Shown here one piece after another: positions 10,059 through 22,974 of a stretch of 64,000 bases of DNA (within the stretch, counting starts at the first letter, position 1; each line of letters starts with the position of its first letter). Position numbers and translations under genes: made by a program. The notes under the pieces are model-generated. The model did not search any database. It was given only the letters and a program-made list of their open reading frames with translations, and was not told where the DNA came from. Source of the stretch: Cinnamomum chago (Eukaryota; Streptophyta; Magnoliopsida; Laurales; Lauraceae); contig CP142455.1 in the NCBI GenBank assembly GCA_038049695.1, positions 27,069,501 through 27,133,500 of the forward strand. Reading direction: 5' to 3'.

Positions 10059-13000
10059 GATGTGATGCTTTTTTGTATTATGGGTGTGGGAGTTGGGCTT
10101 TTTTGGGATTGTTGTGTTGATTTTTGGAGGTGGGTTTTCAGTATTAATCTTGAATATGGATGATCTTGGGTGGGGGTTCTTGTTGCTGATTCCTTGTTAT
10201 ACTTGTTTGGGGCCCTTGTTTTGATTGTTGGGAGTTGGTTTTTTTTTTTTTTTTTTTTAGGATCATTTGATTGTTTTTAGAGGTGGGTCTGTCCCATTTT
10301 GGTTTAATTCTACGTGGGTCTTTGTTGATTTCCAGTATAAGTAATCTTGCTTTGGGGTTTGGAGATTTGTTTTGATTAATAGGTTTTTCTTGTCTTAAAG
10401 CTTGGATCCTTTGATTAATGTTGGATTCACTGGTTGTTTTTTTTTTTTTTTTTTTGAGTTCTGTTTATCTGTTTTTCTTGAATTTCAAAGATTCTGGTGG
10501 GGGCTCATGCTACTATTGAATTGGTTTTTGTTGCTGAGCCCTTAATGTTTTGGGGTCTTGAGGTTGGGTTCTAGCATTGGTGGAATGTATTTTGAATGGT
10601 AGGCTTTCTTTCTTGTTGAATTGGAGTAACTTCTGAGTGTGGGTCTTCCTGCTGATTACCGATTAATCTTGGATCACGTGCTTGAGTTGTCTAATGTCAA
10701 TATTGTTTTTTTGTTTCTTTTCTTCCCTTCATAATATTCATGGTACTGTTTGTATGTTGGTGTTTTACTAGGCTTTGTATCATAAACAGTGTAGCAATGA
10801 CATTCTGTTCTTGATTAATCTGTTAAAAAATTATCATGTCTTGGTACCTCCATTAACCTGGTCACTAAATTTACTTCTCATCTCTCTGTTTTAAAGAGTA
10901 GTTAGTGGTTCACATTTGCAAAACATTAGTTGGTAGCAAGACTGTTATCTACTTGGGATGGTTAGTGACTTGCATGTGAGGGTGTAATCATTAGAAATTT
11001 GCAATGAGACCATTACTATAGAATTAAATACAATGTAGTAGCGCAAAACATGAGATTAATACTTAATTAATTTTCTGCAAAACATGAGACTAATACTAAA
11101 AATTAACCCACAAAACCAATCCATTCTATCATGTTATATTAATGTTGGCATCTGACTGATGGTCTGGACATCGGTAGTTTTTCTTTTTTCGAGTTAAAAA
11201 AAATTAGCAGTTAATCTAATATTGTAGCAGAGACTTGAGATGCCTACCATGTACATAATATCAACAAGTGTAGATCAACCATAATTCCATAAGTTCAACT
11301 TCATATCCATTAATGGTACACTATGTAAACTGAAGTTTTGCCATCTTACTGTAAGACTAACATATTGTACAGGAAGTAATCAAACACAATGAAAGAATTA
11401 AGGAATGTGTGTGTCTTAAAGGATTTTTACATTCCCTTTTCTCTACTAAAACTCTAACCCCCTGCAACTAGCTCATTGTTTAAAGTTTCAGCCTGTTCAT
11501 GGTTAAGCCTTCTCAAATCAAGTTGGTGTAATTTACAAAGTTGACTGTTGTTTGGTAAGGTAGTAATTGAGAGAATTTTTAGCAAATGAATCGTAATATA
11601 GATGTGTTTCTGGTAGTACAATATTATGTTATGGGTGTGATGTGAATTTGGTTTGTAGTACAATATTATTAAGTTGATTCCTGTATGTCTTATGCTATGA
11701 TGTGAGAGTTTTTTTTCACAATAGAGATTGTTTCTGAATGGGTTGAGTACTTGTTTCCTTAGGAATAAAAATCACTTATTTGGGGTATTCAAGAACTTGT
11801 ATGCTTATGATAAACATTTCTTAGCACATGCTAATTCTAATTGATGTTGGTTTGGAGGTTTCTAGTGGTGTGGCAATGAGGTTTAGGATTTTTGTACAGT
11901 CAGCCAAAGTGATGTTCACCTGATGGGGATCTTTTTCATGTGATTGGGGTTACATGTATGTCATTTCCCTTCTTCTTTTTCTTGAGTGGGGTCTTTCTGA
12001 ATGTACCAATTTTGAAGCTAAATGGGTCTTCTTGTTTTGATTTGTTTTGTGCAGTTATGCTTTGATTGTTTTGGGAATAGCATTTTTCTTAGTAGAATTA
12101 AGAATCAATGGATTCTTTTGAAGATCCCTTAGGGTTTGAGACAAGAATGAATGAAAATGTTTTAACATAAACATTACGAGTTGATTTTGGAAATGAGGAG
12201 GAATAATCTTAGATGAAAGACCCCATGTATGTCATTCTTTAAAAAAAAAAAAAAAAGGACCCGGCGCCATTTTTATTATTCTCCAAGGTTCAGTTGAAAA
12301 TGACATGAATAGGCAGGGTATCCACTCCTAGGACAAGTCTCTGTATGTTTTGTAGCGAAAGATCAACCTATGCCAAATTTAGACAACCAAATCCCCATCC
12401 AAGTCGTATGAGATTTTCTAACCTCAACTTTTAAAACATAATGAGAGAAAAGAACTGCACTATGTCTACCACTTAAGAAAAAAAGTCCCTTTATTAAATG
12501 AAATAGCTTATTTGATTAAAACAGTTGGTTTCCTTTTGCAAAATTGTCTGACATGGTACTTGCATCCATTCTAGTAAATCCAAAGCAATATCATTTTGAT
12601 CTTTTAAACTTATGGGCATCTGATGTTGCTTTCATTAACTATTTCATAAGAAAGGAATAACTCTCTCTCTCTCTCTCTAAACATGTTACGCAGAAGTTCT
12701 CCCACACAGGAACAACCTACAAGCAAATTGGGTTTGCTCTCTCGGCCATTTGTGCTTGGTTGGCGTGACAGGACTAAGGTAATGCTCATCAACTTGAGTG
12801 ATTCTAGAAATGAATATGATAGTTCCTTCATCATATCCTATTTGTAGAACTTCTTATCACTCCTTAATTTGAAACCAAACTAGTGGATCTTTTTGAATAG
12901 AGTCTTGCAAAGAAGTTTGATATTCGATTTGTATTGATTTCTCTGCTGGTAGCTTTATTTTCTTATATGCTACAAAAAGTAGCTCATCTCATCTGATCAT

Positions 13001-13374
13001 TTTTTTTTTTTTGTTTTGTTTTTGTAAACTGTTTTTTTTTCTCAAGTCATGTTCAGATTCCATTCGTGCAAAAAAAATTGAATTGCTCATTCAATCTACA
13101 CAATTGGATCTTTTCCTCAACTTAGAAAAAAAATGACTTATTCTATTTTCCTACCATCAATTTTAGTGTATGCTTTATCCACAGTGGATGATAAGGTTGT
13201 CAGCAGCATCTAAGTTTGATTAATGTTATGGAGCCAACAATTACTGTATAAATGTTATAGAAATCATGCAACTAAGCACAGAGCACTCCCAAAGCTCTTC
13301 AAACCTTCTGGGGCCTGCTCATTGAAGAACTCCAACTGACTCACATACATGAACACCTCAGAAGCTCCTATCAA
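10059..13374. other. CACTA-1 interior, no gene recognised
   Basis: AT-rich, intron-like sequence with T runs (10240-10259, 10437-10456), a CT microsatellite (12661-12679) and no coding frame of note. An exon-like stretch at 12690-12778 (TTCTCCCACACAGG onward) was not identified. It ends at the ATCAA target site of the LTR element at 13375. Confidence 0.6.
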
Positions 13375-15593
13375 TGTAAGTCCATGGGGATCCGAACCCT
13401 AGAGGGGGGGGGGGTGAATAGGGTGAGCTTCAACTATGACCAATTTTAATCAATTTTAACTTCTTTAAAACAAACTAGTCATAAGTGATGATTATCAAAC
13501 AAAATGCGGAAGCTTAAAGAAAACAATCACCACAAAGCAAGCACCATCACACAAGTATTTATAGTGGTTCGGCCTCAATGCCTACATCCACTACCGGCTT
13601 GTGATCCAACACCCCACCGGATTTCCACTATTTATGCTTTTCAATAGGCTAAGCAATAACCTTTACAATATGCTTTCCAAGGCTAAGCAATAACCTTACA
13701 TTGATGTTTTTCAAGGCTTAACATCAACCTATACATTATGCTTTTATAGGCTAAGCAATAACCTCTTCAACCACAAGGTTGGTTATCTCACTAAGATAGT
13801 GTCTATAATACACTTGATGGAGATTCTATTAAGCTCATTACAATGCCTCTTAAATAGGCGGATATGGAAGTGTAGAACTAATACACACTCACACTATGAA
13901 TGCAAAGATGAAAGTACATGAAGTGTGTGTGTGTGATCCTCAATCATTTTGAAAAAGAAAGTTCATAAATGTATGCCTAAGGCTTTTGAAAGTTTTAGCT
14001 CATAAAACATTTATGATTGAGGATGTAATGCAATCACATGTTAAAAGTAACAACTTGTTAATGATATCAAAGTTACACAAGTTGTATGAAATGGATTAGC
14101 TCTAAACATGTGATGCATAGGGATGTCAATCAAATCATCAATGTAGCTCATAAAACATAAAAATAGATTTGATTGAAATGAGGGGACAAATCATATGTAA
14201 TTATAAGGACAACTTGAAAATGATTTACCAATCAAAGTAAGGCAAGTTGTGAAACTTTAAAACAATAATACACATATGATTTGTAATGATGTTGGATCCA
14301 AAACATAAGATACATTTGAGAGAGATTTTCTTATGATGGAAAAACAACAACCAATGATTCAACAAAGTATATGAATCATGTTACATATTTCATTAACATG
14401 ATCTACTTAGATTTACCAAAGATAAAGTACTACTTTGATGAATCAATGGTGATGTATCCAAAACAATAGATCTATTCAAAATATAACACATGCTAAGGAT
14501 ACAACACATCATAGGTTAACATGTTACTAAGATTTACCAATGATAAAACAAAACATGAAAACATATGATTTGTAAAGAAGTTGAATCCAAAACATAAGTT
14601 AGTTTTGAAAGAGATGTTCTTATGATGGAAAACAACAACCAAAGATTCAACCAAGTATATGGATCATGTTACATATGATTTACCAAAGTTCTTTCATTAA
14701 CATGATCTACTTAGATTTACCAAAGTTAAGTACTACTTGGATTGAATCATGTGATGTTGTATCCAAAACAATAAATCAACTCAAAACATAAAACATGTTA
14801 AGGACACAACACAAACATAGTTTAACATGCTAGAAATGATTTACCAAAAATAAAACAAAAGCATGAAAACATATGATTAAGGAAGGAAGAGCCTACTTGG
14901 TGGTTTAACTTCATTAATCCAAGCTTTAGCTTTCCTAATCATCCCCTTCATCCCTTGGTTCTTTTCCCTTTTGATATGCCTCAAAACCTCTCAAGGCGGG
15001 GTTGAAAATTCCCAACTTTTGGCAAAGGAAAGAACTCATATTTATAGCAAAAAGTTGCCAACGGCTAGTCCTCGGTCGACCGGGAAAGGGGTCTCGGTCG
15101 ACCGGGAAGGCACAACGGTCATATTTCTGACCGTTGGGGCTTCAGGCAAAATTCTGCTGCAGTGTCCTCGGTCGACCGAGACCTGTGGGTCGGTCGACCG
15201 GCGACACTGCCGGGCCACTCCCCTTTTTGCAAAAAATCAACTTTTCACATTTTAAAGGTATTTCTTTGGGGGATCTTTTGACCACTAAATCAAGCTTAAA
15301 AAACATGTTTTAAAGATTCTAATGGTTTTTAAAACATGAACATAAAAAGCCTAAAAAGTTTATGAAAACTTTAAAACCATAGGCTAGCTTGATTTCTAAA
15401 ACTTTTTCCAAAAACTAATGCATCCAAGTTTTAAAAACAAATCATGCATAAATAGAAACTTTTACTAATCTTAAAACCAATGCATGAATAAATCAAGATT
15501 TCAAGTTTATTTAAAACCAATGCAAGTGTGTAAATCAAATGATGCTTGAATGATAATGCATCCATCAAATTGCAATCTATAAAAACCCTAACA
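13375..15593 (-). repeat. 3' LTR of the non-autonomous element
   Basis: Direct repeat of 18607-20825 with the same length. Visible differences include the G run near 13405 (a G/A change), GAGGCGGGG versus GAGGAGGGG, and CGGGAAAGG versus CGGCAAAGG. TATA-like GCTATAAATA (minus strand) lies at 15039-15048. Confidence 0.92.
15073..15200 (-). promoter_or_regulatory. Palindrome cluster upstream of the TATA box, 3' LTR copy
   Basis: CGGTCGACCG occurs at 15073-15082, 15095-15104, 15169-15178 and 15191-15200: two pairs 22 bp apart, separated by 74 bp. Between the pairs lies ACGGTCATATTTCTGACCGT, itself an inverted repeat. GCAGTGTC and GACACTGC flank the second pair. On the transcribed (minus) strand the cluster is about 25-160 bp upstream of the TATA box at 15039-15048. 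Confidence 0.65.
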
Positions 15594-16162
15594 AACTCCC
15601 CCTTTGCAATTTGATGGCAAACACACTCACCACTGAAATTATACACTAAGTCTTCAGCTCCCCCTCAGCTGGATAAGGCTTGAAATCTTCTTGGATGCTT
15701 CTTCTCTTAGCTTGGGCTCTTGGGCTTCATTCTTCATGATGCTTGGTGCTTGATCTTTCTTCAATCTTTCTTTCTTTAGCCAAGCATATTCTTTAGCTTC
15801 CAAGCTTTGTTTCTTCTATTTGCTCTCCCCCTTTGACCATGCCTCTTTCTCCCTTTGGCAAGGTATGTATTCTCTCCCCTTGTAGAAGATCATACAAAAA
15901 CCTCCCCTTAGGAAGATTGGACATTCTCTTCACCCTTTTGAGAACTTGCATAATTTCTCCCCCTTTGCCATTAAATTGCAAAGGTACCTACACACATGAA
16001 ACAAGGAAAATACCTTTAGTAGCACCTGTTAACAAATGAAATCGAAAATGAAATACATAACAGGCTATCATGTGAGGTAGTAGTCTCTAAGGGCTCAAAG
16101 ACAATCCAAGGGTGAATTTGATCAAAACTAATACTTCCTATGAAGGTTTACACTCCCCCTCA
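15594..16162 (-). promoter_or_regulatory. Polypurine tract plus a series of PPT-like repeats
   Basis: On the minus strand AAAGGGGGAGT abuts the 3' LTR (15594-15606). Similar tracts (CT-rich on the plus strand: CTCCCCCTTTG, CTCCCCTT) recur near 15657, 15825, 15848, 15871, 15901, 15958 and 16152. Multiplied PPT motifs upstream of the 3' LTR are a recalled Sirevirus trait; the assignment of this element rests largely on them. Confidence 0.6.
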
Positions 16163-18593
16163 ATCCATTCTCTTCTTTTGTCAAACTTTTGACAAAGATT
16201 TAACTATAAGGTGCAAGAAGAAGATGGCTTAACCAATTGAGGGTCAACTTCAAGGAAAGGATTAGATTCATTTAACTATAATGCTCAATATGATCAAATT
16301 TCCAAAAGAGAGCTAGGTCTAATGAGAAAAGCAATCATAGATATCAATTGGAAAAACAAAGAATACCAATTGAGATTTAAGGATATGACTATTAAACACA
16401 ATCACTCTAAAATGGATTTAAAGATATACCTATTAGGAAAAATCCAGATTAGAGCTATCCATGAAGCAATGGGGTTTATTAATCATAGCATCAAACAATT
16501 TAACTATGGAAAGCATATGCTATGAAAGTTTTGAAATCATTTCATTCAAACAATAAATATGACTTATAAATGTGCAAGAATGAGTGAAATGAAATTCAAA
16601 CATGAAGGCAACCTCAACTAATAACCAACCAATATTATGAACACATAAACATGGTGGTCATGAGATGTACCTATATGATCAAGAGAGGTGGCAACATGAA
16701 CATTATGATGCTAATGGTGTGTGACAAGGAACAATCATATTACTTATCAAGTCCAATCCAATGCACACAAGATTTATCACATTCACAAGAAATCAAATCA
16801 ATCAAACATTATACCAATTGAATCCAATTGAATTTGATAACATGATAAAGAGCAAGAATGTGACAAAATTCCATCAAGCATCATAAATGCATATTCATCA
16901 CTTATGAAGATATAACTTTTGAGCATAGTGATGAACAAGGTAAATTGCAATGCAAAAGGATATTACTATGTAATGCATGCAATTTCCAAAGTGTCAAAAT
17001 CATATGAATTCAACATCTAGGATGTCCATCAAACATATAGAAATATGAGAAATGGGTTTCAAAGAGTTTCATATGATTAAGAACACTACTATGAAGTTGA
17101 AACATGTATAAGAATGACATCACTTAGAGAATACACATGAATCAACAACATAACCATCCAATAAAAATATGACTAGAAAGCATAGAGGATGGATTTTAGT
17201 TCTATTATGGTTTCTACAAATGTAATAAATACCACAACCATACATAGAACGATTTGACATTTGCATAGAGAGGATAAATCAACACTCAAGATCTAACTCA
17301 TACCAATCATCAACAAGAATATAACTATAAAAGCACAAGAAGGTATGAAGTTAAAAGGATCAATCTATCATGTAACATCTCCACTCTTAGCAAATGTACT
17401 AAGCTTACAATGCAATGGAAAAGGATATGTGGTTTACACCAAATGAACTTAGCACATAAAATCACATATGTACTTATTAGGCTCAAATGATAAAAAAGCA
17501 AAAGATTTTACTAAAAAGCACATAAACAATCATCAATTTGCATTAATAAAAAATATACCAAGTTAGGCACAAACATGCAAATAAATGAAACCATATCCAA
17601 CCATGCAATGTAAGACATCAAAATCAATTTGCATAAAGAATGTAACTCAATGAGCAAAGATGCAAATTGTTTGTAAACATTATTTCCTTTCAAATGAAAA
17701 AATCATAATTAGGCACAAGGAAATAAATTCAAGGAAAATGCTTCTATAAATATAACTAATAAAGCTTAGAACATTTTCCAAAGTTTTTCAAATCACTTCA
17801 ATGTATGAAATTCCAACAAAGAATCATTTATAGAATTAAGAGCAAGTGATTTTGAAAAACAAGAAGTGTACTATTGTAAAGTTTTCAATTTGTAAAAACA
17901 ATAGACACTTACAAATTTTCCATATCAAAAGATATAACTTGTAAATCAATGGAAAACTAAGGTTGCTTCAAATCATTTGATTTCCAAAAAGGATCTAACT
18001 ATGACAAACATCAAATGATTTTCCAACATCAATTGATCATGAAAAACTAGCTATGAAAGCATTTGTAATCATAATCAATTGATCATGAATAGATAAGCAT
18101 TACAAGAGATATAACTATTTGAACAAAATGCAAATCCATCATGAAAGTATTGCAATCAAAGGATTTTGAAAACCATGAGATATAACTTAGAAGTTCATGA
18201 ATACAAAATCAAATGATCACAAAGAAACATTGCATTTTAAAAGATGTGACTTTAAAGAAACAAAATGCAAATGTACTATGACCAACAAATAGATATAACT
18301 AAAAAGAATAGGTCGGTCTAGTGGGATCAAGGCCTTAAGGTTACTCAAATAGTCTACCTTTGAAAATACACCTAAGGTCTTGAAAATGTGTCCTTGAGAG
18401 ATCACTTTGAGGACTCACCAACTCTAGAAGATATAACTTAGAAAAGTCTTAGAGTGGTGCAAAGAGGCTAGGGAAAAACATTTTCAAACATAGTGAAAAT
18501 CAACATAAAGATATGCATTAAAAACACAACACTAGGGTTCAAATCTAGCAAGGATCAACTCCGGGTTGTTAAGCCCTAAAATGGAGTAACCCT
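16163..18593 (-). other. Interior of the non-autonomous element, non-coding
   Basis: Very AT-rich. The phrase AGATATAACT or close variants recurs many times (for example 18117, 18178, 18290, 18428), hinting at degenerate short repeats. No gag, protease, RT or integrase motif in any frame. Confidence 0.65.
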
Positions 18594-18604
18594 CTCTGAT
18601 ACCA
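18594..18604 (-). promoter_or_regulatory. Primer binding site (initiator tRNA-Met type)
   Basis: The minus strand reads TGGTATCAGAG, complementary to the 3' end of plant initiator tRNA-Met, two bases inside the 5' LTR (which ends at 18607). It sets the element's orientation. Confidence 0.9.
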
Positions 18605-18606
18605 CT

Positions 18607-20825
18607 TGTAAGTCCATGGGGATCCGAACCCTAGAGGGGGGAGGGGTGAATAGGGTGAGCTTCAACTATGACCAATTTTAATCAATTTTAACTTCTTTAA
18701 AACAAACTAGTCATAAGTGATGATTATCAAACAAAATGCGGAAGCTTAAAGAAAACAATCACCACAAAGCAAGCACCATCACACAAGTATTTATAGTGGT
18801 TCGGCCTCAATGCCTACATCCACTACCGGCTTGTGATCCAACACCCCACCGGATTTCCAATATTTATGCTTTTCAATAGGCTAAGCAATAACCTTTACAA
18901 TATGCTTTCCAAGGCTAAGCAATAACCTTACATTGATGTTTTTCAAGGCTTAACATCAACCTATACATTATGCTTTTATAGGCTAAGCAATAACCTCTTC
19001 AACCACAAGGTTGGTTATCTCACTAAGATAGTGTCTATAATACACTTGATGGAGATTCTATTAAGCTCATTACAATGCCTCTTAAATAGGCGGATATGGA
19101 AGTGTAGAACTAATACACACTCACACTATGAATGCAAAGATGAAAGTACATGAAGTGTGTGTGTGTGATCCTCAATCATTTTGAAAAAGAAAGTTCATAA
19201 ATGTATGCCTAAGGCTTTTGAAAGTTTTAGCTCATAAAACATTTATGATTGAGGATGTAATGCAATCACATGTTAAAAGTAACAACTTGTTAATGATATC
19301 AAAGTTACACAAGTTGTATGAAATGGATTAGCTCTAAACATGTGATGCATAGGGATGTCAATCAAATCATCAATGTAGCTCATAAAACATAAAAATAGAT
19401 TTGATTGAAATGAGGGGACAAATCATATGTAATTATAAGGACAACTTGAAAATGATTTACCAATCAAAGTAAGGCAAGTTGTGAAACTTTAAAACAATAA
19501 TACACATATGATTTGTAATGATGTTGGATCCAAAACATAAGATACATTTGAGAGAGATTTTCTTATGATGGAAAAACAACAACCAATGATTCAACAAAGT
19601 ATATGAATCATGTTACATATTTCATTAACATGATCTACTTAGATTTACCAAAGATAAAGTACTACTTTGATGAATCAATGGTGATGTATCCAAAACAATA
19701 GATCTATTCAAAATATAACACATGCTAAGGATACAACACATCATAGGTTAACATGTTACTAAGATTTACCAATGATAAAACAAAACATGAAAACATATGA
19801 TTTGTAAAGAAGTTGAATCCAAAACATAAGTTAGTTTTGAAAGAGATGTTCTTATGATGGAAAACAACAACCAAAGATTCAACCAAGTATATGGATCATG
19901 TTACATATGATTTACCAAAGTTCTTTCATTAACATGATCTACTTAGATTTACCAAAGTTAAGTACTACTTGGATTGAATCATGTGATGTTGTATCCAAAA
20001 CAATAAATCAACTCAAAACATAAAACATGTTAAGGACACAACACAAACATAGTTTAACATGCTAGAAATGATTTACCAAAAATAAAACAAAAGCATGAAA
20101 ACATATGATTAAGGAAGGAAGAGCCTACTTGGTGGTTTAACTTCATTAATCCAAGCTTTAGCTTTCCTAATCATCCCCTTCATCCCTTGGTTCTTTTCCC
20201 TTTTGATATGCCTCAAAACCTCTCAAGGAGGGGTTGAAAATTCCCAACTTTTGGCAAAGGAAAGAACTCATATTTATAGCAAAAAGTTGCCAACGGCTAG
20301 TCCTCGGTCGACCGGCAAAGGGGTCTCGGTCGACCGGGAAGGCACAACGGTCATATTTCTGACCGTTGGGGCTTCAGGCAAAATTCTGCTGCAGTGTCAT
20401 CGGTCGACCGAGACCTGTGGGTCGGTCGACCGGCGACACTGCCGGGCCACTCCCCTTTTTGCAAAAAATCAACTTTTCACATTTTAAAGGTATTTCTTTG
20501 GGGGATCTTTTGGCCACTAAATCAAGCTTAAAAAACATGTTTTAAAGATTCTAATGGTTTTTAAAACATGAACATAAAAAGCCTAAAAAGTTTATGAAAA
20601 CTTTAAAACCATAGGCTAGCTTGATTTCTAAAACTTTTTCCAAAAACTAATGCATCCAAGTTTTAAAAACAAATCATGCATAAATAGAAACTTTTACTAA
20701 TCTTAAAACCAATGCATGAATAAATCAAGATTTCAAGTTTATTTAAAACCAATGCAAGTGTGTAAATCAAATGATGCTTGAATGATAATGCATCCATCAA
20801 ATTGCAATCTATAAAAACCCTAACA
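18607..20825 (-). repeat. 5' LTR of the non-autonomous element
   Basis: Direct repeat of 13375-15593. TATA-like GCTATAAATA (minus strand) at 20271-20280. The palindrome cluster occupies 20305-20432 with identical 22/74/22 spacing. One base change (CTCGG to ATCGG) sits just outside the third palindrome and leaves it intact. Confidence 0.92.
20305..20432 (-). promoter_or_regulatory. Palindrome cluster upstream of the TATA box, 5' LTR copy
   Basis: CGGTCGACCG at 20305-20314, 20327-20336, 20401-20410 and 20423-20432. All four copies remain perfect although flanking bases differ from the other LTR. This is the copy that would drive the element's transcript, about 25-160 bp upstream of the TATA box. 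Confidence 0.65.
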
Positions 20826-21185
20826 ATCAATACATATTGGGGTACTGTGGAAAGACAGAGACCCCCATGGAGGAACAAAGATAAATGAATGTTGGTTAGA
20901 GATAAATGACTTAGATCCCTAGTGAATTTTACCACTTTATGCACGTGGTTTCGATGATTTTCTATCATTATTGCTGTGTTCGGAGCACAAGTCGATGCCC
21001 TACTTAGCTTGGCACTTTAACCAATTAAACTTCTTACACATATCTGACACTAAGACAAACTTATTTGCACGTACTGCACATAATTTTTACAAACATTTTT
21101 TTATGTGTATATTGGATATTTATGTTGGCTACGTTGATAATCATATCTTTTGTTGTTCTGATGAAAATTCTATCTGCTGCAGAGA

Positions 21186-21463
21186 CCTTAACTTTAACAA
21201 CTTGACAAGAGTAATTCTAACAAACTTTGATGGGTTGTCTGCAATGGACTTTATGCAAGTAACCTGGCATTTCCTATGCTATCTTTTTTCCCCTCTTATT
21301 CCCTCACTTTGTTTACATTTGAAAGTTGAAAATCTATAGATTTGCTCATATTTTGTAGTGTCCTTCACATTGACAATGATTCTTTTTTCAATAATGAAGG
21401 TATCTTACAAACAACATGCTGACCGGGGAAGTACCCAATTGGATCTTGAAAACAACAGAAACT
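21186..21463 (+). pseudogene. Fragment of an LRR receptor-like kinase gene (two exons)
   Basis: Exon 1 (21186-21254) reads DLNFNNLTRVI... and ends ...GLSAMDF. Exon 2 (21400-21463) reads YLTNNMLTGEVPNWILKNN. Joined through a GC-AG intron (donor GCAAGT at 21255, acceptor ending at 21399), the frame stays open across the junction with FMYL. The pattern (LSFN-L-G-IP...F-GL...DFMYL--N-LTG-VP-W) is that of plant LRR VIII-2 receptor kinases such as the At1g53430/At1g56140 group. This is an extracellular-repeat fragment without kinase or signal peptide, carried by the CACTA. A protein product is unlikely. Confidence 0.7.
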
Positions 21464-22856
21464 TGTATGTAACCCATTCAGAACTACTACTGAGGCTAGT
21501 GTGTTCCCTTGATACATGCATAAACATAATATTTGTGCCTGTGGTTCTTTTCTTGCAGTGACTAATCTTGGAGCCATTATACAAAATCCCCTCCTTCAAA
21601 TTGTGCACAAGGGAACTTGTAAGAACACCGGTCATTCAAATTAGAATTGCTCTATCAATTCTAATTTTGTTATATCATATTTTATGTACATTCGTTTGAT
21701 AATAGCTCACCAATTTGGCATCTCTCATCAGCCTTACCGACTGCATTGATCATCAAGATGACAAGCTTAGTCATTGTCATGAGTTCATGTATTTGTTTCA
21801 TATCTCTTATCCTTTTGGCAAACAAGTGTTACATATCGACCAGATTGGGAATAATGACATCGATAGAGGTCATGTATGATTTTTTTATATGGTCATCAAT
21901 CTTTTAAGATAATTGGCATATATAGTTCCTTTAAATGGCTTTTAAGATAATTACTATATACAATTTCCTTTTACGAGTACTCAATACATGTTTCTACTCA
22001 ATGCATCTCTCTCTACCAACAATGAAAAAGTCAGTTTTCTGAAATTATTATGCCTTCAAAGCTGCCCTTTTCACATTCCTGCATTTTCAGGCCTCTCTGT
22101 ATAAGGAACCGGAGACAAAGGTTGAGGAATGGAGGAGGATATAGATTAGGGTTGGTAAGTCCTCTCTTCTGTCTAATGCTTCAGAGGTTGTTTGGGTGTA
22201 CTAAAGATACAGGTTGTTCCTTGAGCGGACGAGATGCATATGTGATCATTGGATAATGAAGTTTCTGACTTCCATGTCAGGTGATGCAAAAGGGACTCAT
22301 CATGGAGAATGCATGGATGGGATGGTGCACCCATGCACTTGTGGAATGATATATGGGTATGACAGCCATTTTTTCTGATAATTTGAGTGTGAATTTGACT
22401 TTGACAAAATTCTTTAACTTATTTTAATATCGGGTGGTATATATGCATTAGAAGGCCATCTCAATTTATTTTAAGTTGTGTTTTGCTTTCTTATCTTCTT
22501 GTACTCGTCTTTGCATGTATTTTGAAAATCAGGTCATAGAAACAGAGATAAATGAATTGTTGGTTAAAGACAAATGACTTATATTCCTAGTGAAATTTAC
22601 CACTTTGTGCAATTCTTTCATTGGTTTTCTTGTGATACTGTTGTGTTCAGAGCACAAGTTGATGCCCTGCTTAGCTTTGCACTTAAATCATTTAAACTTG
22701 TTACACATATCTGACACTAAAACAAGCATATTTGCATTCACTGCGTATATACGTTTTAGAACCATTTCTTTTTCTTTGTGTATATTGGTTATTTATATTG
22801 GTTATGTTGATAATCATACATTTTGTCATTCTAATGAAAATCTTATCTACTAGCAG

Positions 22857-22925
22857 GGACCTTAGCGTTACCAATTTGACGAGTAATTCTTACTAACTTT
22901 GATGGGTTGTCTGCAATAGACTTTA
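22857..22925 (+). pseudogene. Second, degraded copy of the LRR-kinase exon
   Basis: GGGACCTTAGCGTTACC onward parallels exon 1 at 21183-21254, down to the same GACTTTATGCAAGTAA donor region, but with substitutions and an indel that spoil the frame. The exon 2 counterpart is not seen; the 178-bp tandem array follows instead. It arose by duplication inside the CACTA or its source locus. Confidence 0.6.
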
Positions 22926-22974
22926 TGCAAGTAATCAGGCTTTTCCTATGCGATGTTTTCCCCCTCTTTATGCA

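Larger units (their letters stand above)
13375..20825 (-). mobile_element. Complete non-autonomous LTR element, Sirevirus-like (LARD type)
   Basis: Two 2219-bp LTRs (13375-15593 and 18607-20825) flank a 3.0-kb interior, all bounded by ATCAA (13370-13374 and 20826-20830). The minus strand gives TGTTAGGG...CTTACA ends, a PBS matching initiator tRNA-Met and a polypurine tract, so transcription runs right to left. The interior has no gag or pol, only short open frames; it must rely on enzymes from a relative. The left third of the interior has many polypurine-like tracts, a feature I recall from Sireviruses (a Ty1/copia group). The LTRs differ at only a handful of sites, so the insertion is recent. 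Confidence 0.9.
20831..22974 (+). other. CACTA-1 interior with captured LRR-kinase pieces, partly duplicated
   Basis: Continuation of the CACTA interior interrupted at 13374. A segment of about 400 bp (20900-21300) recurs at 22550-22960 with moderate divergence, including the exon-like part. Between the copies, 21540-22300 has further exon-like stretches that I could not identify. Confidence 0.6.
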
